NCBI GenBank assembly: GCA_943329165.2
Contig: CALQCV020000100.1
Coordinates: forward strand, 1-6,910
Direction of reading: 5' to 3'
DNA: 6,910 nt
Source of the DNA: Candidatus Nitrotoga sp. CP45
GTDB taxonomy: Bacteria; Bacteroidota; Bacteroidia; Flavobacteriales; Flavobacteriaceae
Shown here: positions 1 to 6,316 of the stretch, in pieces
Layout of the letters: every line of letters begins with the position of its first letter
Position numbering within the stretch: position 1 is the stretch's first letter
Notes under the pieces: generated by a model
What the model saw: only the letters and a program-made list of their open reading frames with translations
Database searches by the model: none
What the model was told of the DNA's origin: nothing
Program-made: the position numbers and the translations under genes

Positions 1-2133
1 CGAGTTTATAAAAAGAAAATAAGAGGCCTTGAAAGTTACTCTTCAATAATATTTAAATCTATTGGTATTATTCTCTTATTCCTTGCTTTCTATTATTATT
101 TTGACTTAGGAAAAGGCAATACAATTACTCAGGTTTCAGAAATTTTAACTCGTAAATCCAATCGAGTAAATAATCGTGTTAATTTAAAATTCACATGGGA
201 AATATTTAACAACCTTTTAGCATGTTTTATTCCTGGTCTAATTGGACTTTTGGCGTCCATTTTTTATCATAAAAAGAATAATTCATTGTTTTATAAGTTA
301 AGCAATGCTATCATCGTCTTTTTAACGATTGCTCATGCTACTATTTTCGTAAACAATTGGTTGCCAAACTATATTTTTTCTTACTACAATTATTATATAG
401 TTTCTGGTTTTATTCTTATCCCAATTGCTGTTTTTCTAATAAATTATTTAAGTTTAAAGAGAAGTTCCATTTTAACTTATACAACTATATACTTTTATGT
501 ATTACTCTTCGAGTTACTTATTATTAGGTATAGTTTTACATACACTTATGTATTTTGTTGCATAATTTTATATACTGTTATATTATATCTGATTTCAAAA
601 AGACAAAATGATACTTATAACACTATAATAAATGTACTTTTTGCTTATGGCTTTTTAGCAATTTTTTTAATTCGTCAATTAATTTATAATTCAAACACAT
701 CGTCATTTTGGTTATTTTTTAGCATTAGTATTATTTATTTTTTATTGTTTTATTTTATTAGTTTGTCTATTCTATTTCAAGATAAAAAACCAATCTACAA
801 ATTATTTTATTGGATAAATTTAGCATTCTTTTTATTCTTAAATTCTATTGTACTAAACAAATATTTTACTATCACATACAATATTTTACCAATAATTGGT
901 GTTATAGGAACTAATGTTTTTTCAATATTTTTAAATAAAAAATACAATTATTTAAAAGGAAAAATCGCTTCAATAGAAATTTCAACTTTATTGCTTTTAG
1001 CTATTTTATTCACTTTACTATTTCAAGATTATAGTTTTGAAATATTTTTTGGAACATTAGCGGTTTGCTTAATTTTTTATGCAATAGCTGGTCATAACAA
1101 ATTTTTAATTTGGCTTTCTGGTTTATTCACATTTATATTAATTCTCAAATTAATATATTTAATAATATCGTTATCATTAATTATAACCAGAGTTCAGGGT
1201 ATAAATGAAGATTTTATAAGTAAAGGATTTATAAATAGTGGTATCATTTTATTGGTAATTTGGATTGTAAAAAACAATTTAAAATCTACGAAGTTTCATT
1301 TGTCGAATAAATGGTTGAACCGAGAAAAGTTTTTAAAATTTCTAAATACTTTCAACTTACTAAGTCTTTTTATTTTTATAATATGGATTAGTTTTTCGAT
1401 ACTTTTTTACTTTGTTGGAGATTTATATTATGCAGTTAGAGTTCTTGTACTTGTTTCTAGTTTTTTGGTTTTATATATCCCTAAATATCATCAAGACCTT
1501 TATGAAAATCAAAAGAAAAAAATTGATTTTTTAACATATTTATTCTTTATAGCATTAACATTTATTGGGTTTTATGAATTCCCATATACTTTCAAATATG
1601 ATATTACCTATGGAGGAATTATATCAACCGAAACCATATTTCATTATACAGAATTGCTACTAGAAATAGGCATGGGTTATAAAATTTTAAATTCTATCAA
1701 AAACATAGAATCTGAAAACAGTTATTTTAAAGATTTAATTATTGTTATTACTTGCCTTTTTGGGATTATAACATTATGCAAAGAATTTGACTTTATTACC
1801 ATATTATACAACACAATCAACCAGCATAATTTTAATCAAGATACTGTTTTAAACATCATAGATAATAATCAAATTTTACCTTATTCAATAATCCTTTTAG
1901 TAAGTTTGTTAATCGTATTATTGATTGGTTTGGTTGAGAACAACAAACTCTTACGTTTATTTTCAGTTTTTGTGGCCTTTTGTGTTTTGGTAAAAGTATT
2001 CTACATAGAATACTTCATTTTGACTAAAAATGATAAGATCACAATAGTTGTAATAACTGGTGTAACCTTCCTTCTGATTTCATCTATTTATAGCAGAATT
2101 AAACAAAAGAGAAGTAAAAGAAGTATCAATTGA
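1..2133 (+). CDS. Large polytopic membrane protein, DUF2339-like (5' end outside window)
   Basis: The reading frame is open from base 1 to the TGA at 2131-2133, so 710 residues are visible and the true start lies upstream. A TTG at 250 could pass for a start, but the 83 codons before it encode a basic stretch, a hydrophobic helix (about residues 18-35) and a polar loop leading into the next helix, so the protein is better read as continuing leftward. By eye there are about 20-22 hydrophobic segments joined by short loops rich in Lys and Asn, and no obvious soluble domain. The end (residues about 650-700) has the layout of DUF2339 C-termini: a helix with LLRLF, then LVKVFYIEYF, a short polar turn and a last helix ending in YSRIKQKRSKR. 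DUF2339 proteins are inner-membrane proteins of unknown function. That assignment is an inference; the many helices are seen directly. A Wzy-type polymerase is less likely because there are too many helices and no large periplasmic loop. Confidence 0.72.
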   Translation, partial: RVYKKKIRGLESYSSIIFKSIGIILLFLAFYYYFDLGKGNTITQVSEILTRKSNRVNNRVNLKFTWEIFNNLLACFIPGLIGLLASIFYHKKNNSLFYKLSNAIIVFLTIAHATIFVNNWLPNYIFSYYNYYIVSGFILIPIAVFLINYLSLKRSSILTYTTIYFYVLLFELLIIRYSFTYTYVFCCIILYTVILYLISKRQNDTYNTIINVLFAYGFLAIFLIRQLIYNSNTSSFWLFFSISIIYFLLFYFISLSILFQDKKPIYKLFYWINLAFFLFLNSIVLNKYFTITYNILPIIGVIGTNVFSIFLNKKYNYLKGKIASIEISTLLLLAILFTLLFQDYSFEIFFGTLAVCLIFYAIAGHNKFLIWLSGLFTFILILKLIYLIISLSLIITRVQGINEDFISKGFINSGIILLVIWIVKNNLKSTKFHLSNKWLNREKFLKFLNTFNLLSLFIFIIWISFSILFYFVGDLYYAVRVLVLVSSFLVLYIPKYHQDLYENQKKKIDFLTYLFFIALTFIGFYEFPYTFKYDITYGGIISTETIFHYTELLLEIGMGYKILNSIKNIESENSYFKDLIIVITCLFGIITLCKEFDFITILYNTINQHNFNQDTVLNIIDNNQILPYSIILLVSLLIVLLIGLVENNKLLRLFSVFVAFCVLVKVFYIEYFILTKNDKITIVVITGVTFLLISSIYSRIKQKRSKRSIN

Positions 2134-2152
2134 AATGTTTTGATAAATTTTG
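2134..2152. other. Short convergent intergenic gap
   Basis: Only 19 bp separate the TGA of the membrane-protein gene from the TAA of the phosphatase gene on the other strand. No GC-rich hairpin with a T tract is visible here, so transcripts from the two sides may overlap at their 3' ends. Confidence 0.7.
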
Positions 2153-2887
2153 TTATGCTAATTGACTATTTTTATTCATGGCATCAATTAGTTCATTTTG
2201 AGATTTAATTTTTATCTTTTGATAGAACGCATTCACATGATGATTATGATGAATGTCTGACCCTACAAAGTCTATTAAATCATTGGCTAATAAAAAATCT
2301 GCAATAGTTGTAACTGATTTACCATAATATTCAATAGTAGACAATAAATTTAATTGGAATAAACAGCCCAGTTCTTTTAATCTGAAATAATCCTGCTTTG
2401 AATTATGATAATATAAATAGCGTTCAGGATGTGCAAGTAAAGGAGTATAACCTTTAATCTGCAATTGAAATAAAATGTTTTTTAAGTCTATAGTTGGATT
2501 TAAATAAGACATTTCAACCAATACTATATTATCTTTTATTGCCAATAATTTTTCATTTTGTAAACGTTCTATAAACGTCTCGTCCATCATATATTCTGAA
2601 CTGACTCTGTGTAACATTTGATCAAGATTTTTTGGCAAATTACTTTTTGTATTCAAAAAAGTTTCTTGAATAAAATCAGATGAATTATCCCAAACATTTG
2701 GCATAGTATGAGGCGTTGCTATACATTTATTTATACCAAGCAAAGCCATTTCTTCGAGCAATATTGATGTTTCTTCTATTGATTTTGAGCCATCATCTAT
2801 ATTCGGCAATATATGAGAATGAATATCAACAAATCCTTTGGGAATAAGTTCAACCAATGTTGGTTTCTTTTTAAATAATGAAATCAT
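2153..2887 (-). CDS. CpsB/YwqE-type tyrosine-protein phosphatase (PHP fold)
   Basis: This 244-residue protein belongs to the metal-dependent PHP-fold phosphatases that remove phosphate from the tyrosine-rich tail of bacterial tyrosine kinases controlling polysaccharide export. Metal-ligand motifs appear in the expected order: DIHSHILPNIDDG (H23, H25, D31), ATPHTMPN (H60), VEMSY (E125), LLAHPERY (H153, E155) and GSDIHH (D211, H213). SSEYMMDE near residue 100 is also typical. Length is normal for the family and nothing looks broken. I chose the ATG at 2885-2887, giving MISLFKKKP, over a TTG eight codons upstream because that TTG lies inside a good -7 promoter box and family members usually begin with a similar short basic MxxLFKKK segment. 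The gene diverges from the polysaccharide genes on its right, whose kinase target would normally be encoded just after wza, beyond the window. It is probably cytoplasmic, since no signal peptide is seen. Confidence 0.93.
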   Translation of the reverse strand: MISLFKKKPTLVELIPKGFVDIHSHILPNIDDGSKSIEETSILLEEMALLGINKCIATPHTMPNVWDNSSDFIQETFLNTKSNLPKNLDQMLHRVSSEYMMDETFIERLQNEKLLAIKDNIVLVEMSYLNPTIDLKNILFQLQIKGYTPLLAHPERYLYYHNSKQDYFRLKELGCLFQLNLLSTIEYYGKSVTTIADFLLANDLIDFVGSDIHHNHHVNAFYQKIKIKSQNELIDAMNKNSQLA

Positions 2888-2908
2888 AATATATAAGGTT
2901 TCAGTGTA

Positions 2909-2916
2909 CAAAAATA
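2909..2916 (-). promoter_or_regulatory. -7 box of the phosphatase promoter
   Basis: Read on the minus strand this is TATTTTTG, an exact match to the Bacteroidetes -7 consensus TAnnTTTG. A transcription start about 6-7 bases downstream would leave a leader of roughly 15 nt before the ATG at 2887, as is common in this phylum. I see no TTG -33 element at the usual 17-23 bp spacing; the nearest is only 12 bp away. Confidence 0.5.
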
Positions 2917-2937
2917 TAGTAATTTGTTCAATATTCC

Positions 2938-2968
2938 TTGTATTAACAAACTTTACCTTGTAATATTG
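2938..2968 (+). promoter_or_regulatory. Candidate promoter for the aminotransferase gene
   Basis: A TTG at 2938-2940 is followed after exactly 20 bp by TAATATTG at 2961-2968. This is the Bacteroidetes -33 TTG / -7 TAnnTTTG layout with one mismatch in the -7 box (A for the first T of TTTG). It would start transcription near 2975 and give a leader of about 98 nt that contains the inverted repeat. In such AT-rich DNA a near-match can be chance. A weaker alternative, GAATTTTG at 3027-3034, lacks a -33 partner. Confidence 0.33.
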
Positions 2969-3002
2969 CGTGGAAATAAATATTTTTTTTTCGAAAAACT
3001 GG

Positions 3003-3031
3003 AATTCAAATTATTTTTTTTAATTTGAATT
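3003..3031 (+). repeat. Perfect 11-bp inverted repeat with a T7 loop
   Basis: The left arm AATTCAAATTA (3003-3013) and right arm TAATTTGAATT (3021-3031) are exact reverse complements around seven Ts (3014-3020). In RNA the stem could extend by G-U pairs at 3002/3032, 3001/3033 and 3000/3034. It ends 41 bp before the aminotransferase ATG. It could be a protein-binding operator or a leader hairpin. It is A/U-only apart from two G-C pairs, so it is not a strong intrinsic terminator. Function is unknown. Confidence 0.6.
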
Positions 3032-3072
3032 TTGAAAAAAATTAATTCATAATAAAATTAAAAAATTCCCAA

Positions 3073-4209
3073 ATGGATAAACCTAAAATTTGGCTTTCCT
3101 CTCCACATATGGGCGGTAATGAGAAACAATATGTTGATGATGCATTTTCTAGTAATTGGATTGCACCTTTAGGACCAAATGTAACCGGTTTTGAAAATGA
3201 TATTGTTTCCTATTTATCAAATGAAGTTCATGTTGGGGCTTTAAGTTCAGGTACATCTGCTTTACATTTAGGACTAATTCTTTTAGATGTTAAACCAGGT
3301 GATGAAGTACTTTGCCAAAGTATGACTTTCTCTGCATCAGCTAATCCTATAGTGTATCTTGGTGCAACACCTATTTTTATCGATAGCGAAAAAGACACTT
3401 GGAATATATGTCCTGAAGCATTAGTAACTGCAATTAAAGATAGAATAGCAAAAGGGAAAAAACCAAAAGCTATAATAGCTGTACATCTATATGGTATGCC
3501 ATATAAAGTGACAGAAATTAGAGCAATCGCTGATAAATATGAAATTCCAATTCTTGAAGATAGTGCTGAAGCCTTAGGAAGTAGTTACAAAGGACAAAAA
3601 TGTGGAACTTTTGGTGATATTAGCGTGCTTTCATTCAATGGAAATAAAATTATAACAACTTCTGGTGGTGGAGCAATTGTTAGTAAGGAAAAAAAACATA
3701 TCGAAAAAGCAGTTTTTTTAGCTACTCAAGCAAGAGATAATGCACCACATTATCAACATAGCGAAATTGGTTATAATTATAGAATGAGCAATATATGCGC
3801 AGGAATTGGTCGTGGACAAATGGAAGTTCTTGACAAGCATGTCTTATTACGAAGAGAAATGCATAGTTTTTATAATAAAATTTTTGAAAAAATAAAAGAA
3901 GTGACTCTTTTTTCTGAGTTTAATGAAGATTATTATTCTAATTTTTGGCTGTCCTCTATTTTATTTAACGAAACAAAAAACCAAAATAAGAATAGAGAAG
4001 AATTGAGATTGTTATTTGAAAAAGAAAATATTGAAACTAGACCACTCTGGAAACCTATGCATTTACAGCCTGTTTTCAAAAACGCACCATTTTATGGTGG
4101 AACTGTATCAGAAAATTTGTTTGAAAATGGACTATGTTTACCTTCTGGTTCAAACCTATCTAACCAAGATAGAGAGAGAATAAATACATGTTTACATAAT
4201 TATTTTTAA
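3073..4209 (+). CDS. DegT/DnrJ/EryC1/StrS-family PLP-dependent nucleotide-sugar aminotransferase (PglE/EpsN-like)
   Basis: This 378-residue protein is a complete sugar aminotransferase, predicted to move an amino group from glutamate to C4 of a UDP-4-keto-6-deoxy-HexNAc. The opening IWLSSPHMGGNE and NWIAPLGPNVTGFE (residues about 6-41) is typical of bacillosamine-type members. Further family signs are LSSGTSALHL (58-67) for phosphate binding, LEDSAEALGS (161-170) with D163 facing the PLP ring nitrogen, and SFNGNKIITTSGGG (187-200) with K192 as the Schiff-base lysine. GYNYRMSNI (233-241) and TRPLWKPMHLQP (322-333) complete the set. The ATG at 3073 is well placed and upstream bases are non-coding. 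The next gene encodes the 4,6-dehydratase that would supply its keto-sugar, which supports the PglE/EpsN role over perosamine synthetase or other members; exact sugar specificity cannot be read from sequence. Soluble and cytoplasmic. Confidence 0.92.
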   Translation: MDKPKIWLSSPHMGGNEKQYVDDAFSSNWIAPLGPNVTGFENDIVSYLSNEVHVGALSSGTSALHLGLILLDVKPGDEVLCQSMTFSASANPIVYLGATPIFIDSEKDTWNICPEALVTAIKDRIAKGKKPKAIIAVHLYGMPYKVTEIRAIADKYEIPILEDSAEALGSSYKGQKCGTFGDISVLSFNGNKIITTSGGGAIVSKEKKHIEKAVFLATQARDNAPHYQHSEIGYNYRMSNICAGIGRGQMEVLDKHVLLRREMHSFYNKIFEKIKEVTLFSEFNEDYYSNFWLSSILFNETKNQNKNREELRLLFEKENIETRPLWKPMHLQPVFKNAPFYGGTVSENLFENGLCLPSGSNLSNQDRERINTCLHNYF

Positions 4210-4257
4210 ATGTTTTTTTTAACTTTGCATTCCCAAACCACAATAGTAATATTTTGA
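4210..4257 (+). other. Possible 15-codon mini-ORF linking aminotransferase and dehydratase
   Basis: An ATG directly abuts the aminotransferase stop (TAA 4207-4209, ATG 4210-4212). It opens a 15-codon frame, MFFLTLHSQTTIVIF, that stops at TGA 4255-4257 and overlaps the TTG start of the dehydratase (4254-4256) by two bases. It could pass reinitiating ribosomes from one gene to the next on a read-through transcript. It could equally be chance in AT-rich DNA: there is no ribosome-binding site and no sign of a conserved peptide. Confidence 0.2.
4220..4227 (+). promoter_or_regulatory. -7 box of a promoter ahead of the dehydratase gene
   Basis: TAACTTTG matches the TAnnTTTG consensus exactly and is followed by CA, as in many flavobacterial promoters. 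Transcription would begin near 4233, about 20 nt before the TTG start. No TTG -33 element lies at the right distance; that region reads TTTACATAAT. If active, the dehydratase can be transcribed independently of the aminotransferase. Confidence 0.45.
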
Positions 4258-6164
4258 CACAAAATTACAAATTAAAAGAAAATAACTTTTTAAATATTAA
4301 TAAATTAAAATACTTACCCAATTGGGTAGTGCTTTTATTGGATACCACAATAGTTATTTTGTCTGGTTTTATAACATTTTTTGTATTTAAAGAACTTGAA
4401 TTACAGTACATCTTACGTAGCTATTTTTATACTATTAGTTTCTTTTATTTATTACTGAATATTTTTTTCTTTATCGTACTTAGAACATATTCGGGAATAA
4501 TACGTCATACATCCCAAGTTGATGCCATTAAATTATTTTTATCACAATTTTTAACTTTTGGTGTTATTGCCTCTATCGATTATTTCTTGATTTATATCGG
4601 AAAACCTAAAATTGTAATTTTAACAGCTTCCCTACTAAATGCATTTTTGTCGCTAAGCTTATTACTATTTTTCAGAATTGTTGTAAAGCATATTTTTGAA
4701 AATTTTACTGATAAAAATGATTTTAGTAACAAAATTAATATAGTTGTTTATGGTTTAGATGTAAATTCCATTTCAGTTGCAAGAGCATTAATGGCAGAAA
4801 AGCCAAAAAGATTTAATGTAATCGGCTTCATTGACACAACAAATGAAAATACCAATAAAAGAATTCTAAATTTACCCATTATACAAATTAAAAAGAACAT
4901 TCCATTAACAATGAGAATTGTTCACGCAGAAGCCATAATAGTTGCGGACAGTAAATTATCTAAAGAAGAAAGAAACAATATAGTTGAGAACTGTATAGAA
5001 TATAACTATAAAGTTTTCATGGCACCAATAATTTCGCATTTTGACGATACCGAAAAAATAGTCAAAGAAATTAAAAATTTTGACATTACAGACTTATTAG
5101 AAAGAAATCCGATCATATTAGACACGGTTCTAATTGAGCATAAAATCAACAAAAAAACAATATTAATCACTGGTGCTGCGGGTTCAATTGGAAGTGAAAT
5201 TGTTTCTCAAATCCTAAACTATAACGCTGAAAAAATAATCTTAGTAGATCAGGCAGAAACTCCTCTGCATCATTTAGCATTAAAATTAAAATCTATTAAT
5301 ACTAACTTAAAAATTGAAAATATAATTGCAGATGTTAGAAATTTGGAGATTTCAGAACAAATATTTAGTAAAACGAGACCTAATATAGTTTTTCATGCTG
5401 CTGCCTACAAGCATGTACCTTTGATGGAAGAAAATCCTAATCAAGCCATATTAACAAATGTTTTAGGAACAAAAAATATTGCTGATTTATCTTTGAAATA
5501 TAATGTAGAAGATTTTATCATGATATCTACAGACAAAGCTGTAAACCCTAGTAGTATAATGGGTGCAAGTAAGCGAATTGCTGAAATGTATGTTCAATCA
5601 AAGCACTTCCATTTAGTAAATAGTAAAATAGAAAATCCAACAAAGTTTATCACTACAAGGTTTGGTAATGTTCTCGGATCAAATGGGTCTGTTGTACCAT
5701 TATTTTCAAAACAAATAAAAAAAGGCGGTCCTATAACACTCACACATCCTGAAGTGATAAGATATTTCATGACAATACCAGAAGCATGTCAGCTTGTGTT
5801 AGAAGCATGCGCAATGGGTAAAGGTGGTGAAATATTTATTTTTGATATGGGAAAACCCGTCAAGATTATTGATTTAGCAAAAAAGATGATACGTCTTGCA
5901 GGCTTCAAACCTGATGTCGATATTAAAATTGAAATTATTGGATTGAGACCAGGTGAAAAACTATATGAAGAGTTACTAAATGAAACTTCCAAAAATTTAA
6001 TTACGCATCATGAAAAAATTCTAATTGCTCTAGATGTTTGTGATGACCATCATACAATTAATAAACAAATTTCGACTTTAATTGAACATGCTTATTCAAA
6101 TAAATATAATGAAATTGTTGAATCAATTAAACAATTAGTACCTGAATACAAAAAAATGAATTAA
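4254..6164 (+). CDS. Membrane-anchored UDP-GlcNAc 4,6-dehydratase-like protein (PglF/CapD/EpsC family)
   Basis: This 636-residue protein has the full architecture of polysaccharide nucleoside-diphosphate-sugar dehydratases. Four N-terminal membrane helices (about 24-45, 57-76, 93-115, 119-142) are followed by a first Rossmann-like domain (about 161-260) and a catalytic SDR domain (about 302-575). The SDR domain shows the NAD(P) loop TGAAGSIG (306-313), ADVRN (359-363), HAAAYKHVPLMEENP (381-395), STDKAVNPSSIMGASKR (425-441) and RPGEKLYEELL (565-575). T426, D427, K428 and K440 match the PglF active site. M436 stands where soluble SDRs have Tyr, as usual in this membrane-bound branch. It would convert UDP-GlcNAc to a 4-keto-6-deoxy sugar for the preceding aminotransferase. 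The first Rossmann domain lacks a clear GxGxxG (YGLDVNSIS, 166-174). The start is a TTG: no in-frame ATG precedes the membrane helices and the frame stays open upstream, so an ATT at 4251 cannot be excluded. Confidence 0.9.
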   Translation: MTQNYKLKENNFLNINKLKYLPNWVVLLLDTTIVILSGFITFFVFKELELQYILRSYFYTISFFYLLLNIFFFIVLRTYSGIIRHTSQVDAIKLFLSQFLTFGVIASIDYFLIYIGKPKIVILTASLLNAFLSLSLLLFFRIVVKHIFENFTDKNDFSNKINIVVYGLDVNSISVARALMAEKPKRFNVIGFIDTTNENTNKRILNLPIIQIKKNIPLTMRIVHAEAIIVADSKLSKEERNNIVENCIEYNYKVFMAPIISHFDDTEKIVKEIKNFDITDLLERNPIILDTVLIEHKINKKTILITGAAGSIGSEIVSQILNYNAEKIILVDQAETPLHHLALKLKSINTNLKIENIIADVRNLEISEQIFSKTRPNIVFHAAAYKHVPLMEENPNQAILTNVLGTKNIADLSLKYNVEDFIMISTDKAVNPSSIMGASKRIAEMYVQSKHFHLVNSKIENPTKFITTRFGNVLGSNGSVVPLFSKQIKKGGPITLTHPEVIRYFMTIPEACQLVLEACAMGKGGEIFIFDMGKPVKIIDLAKKMIRLAGFKPDVDIKIEIIGLRPGEKLYEELLNETSKNLITHHEKILIALDVCDDHHTINKQISTLIEHAYSNKYNEIVESIKQLVPEYKKMN

Positions 6165-6316
6165 TTACAAATAATTCGTTGGATGTAACTAATAAAAAAT
6201 ATCAATTATTTAACCTTATTAAAATAGAAAAGACAAGATTAATTCTTACTTTCGCACCTCAAAAAATTTATTTGCATAATTTAAACAAATTCAACATATT
6301 TGAAAATTTCAATAAC
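6165..6316. other. Intergenic region before the export gene
   Basis: This 152-bp AT-rich gap between the dehydratase and export genes contains one promoter-like box at 6247-6254. There is no convincing terminator hairpin after the dehydratase stop, so read-through is possible. No small ORF or RNA gene is apparent. Confidence 0.6.
6247..6254 (+). promoter_or_regulatory. Candidate -7 box of the export-gene promoter
   Basis: TACTTTCG followed by CACC fits TAnnTTTG with one mismatch (C for the last T). It closely resembles the box in front of the dehydratase: CTTTCGCA here, CTTTGCA there. Transcription would start near 6260, leaving a leader of about 56 nt before the ATG at 6317. No clear -33 TTG is seen. 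Confidence 0.35.

Larger units (their letters stand above)
2888..3072. other. Divergent intergenic region between phosphatase and aminotransferase
   Basis: This 185-bp, very AT-rich stretch separates two divergently read genes. It holds promoter-like boxes for both directions, long T runs, a 12-bp palindrome TTTTTCGAAAAA at 2987-2998 and a perfect 11-bp inverted repeat at 3003-3031. I see no small ORF or RNA gene in it. Confidence 0.7.

Noticed and set aside
250..252. TTG as the start codon of the large membrane protein
   Set aside because: The frame is open to base 1 and the upstream codons encode a plausible membrane helix and loop, and 250 falls within another helix. The gene is truncated by the window, not started here.
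2909..2911. TTG as the start codon of the phosphatase, giving 252 residues
   Set aside because: It overlaps the TATTTTTG promoter box and the extra eight residues do not resemble the family N-terminus. The ATG at 2885-2887 fits better.
2987..2998. Palindrome TTTTTCGAAAAA as a terminator or operator
   Set aside because: Self-complementary T and A runs are expected in such AT-rich DNA, and it has no loop and only one CG step. It is mentioned only because it neighbours the longer inverted repeat.
3027..3034. GAATTTTG as the -7 box of the aminotransferase gene
   Set aside because: It has one mismatch at the key first T, lies inside the inverted-repeat arm and has no TTG about 20 bp upstream. 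The 2938-2968 pair fits better.
5789..5992. A 67-codon reading frame on the minus strand
   Set aside because: It lies wholly inside the strongly conserved catalytic part of the dehydratase gene, has no promoter box or family resemblance, and is best explained as an antisense shadow.
6165..6200. Possible terminator after the dehydratase gene
   Set aside because: The short GTTGGATGTAAC stretch gives only a three-base stem with no following T run, so no terminator can be supported.
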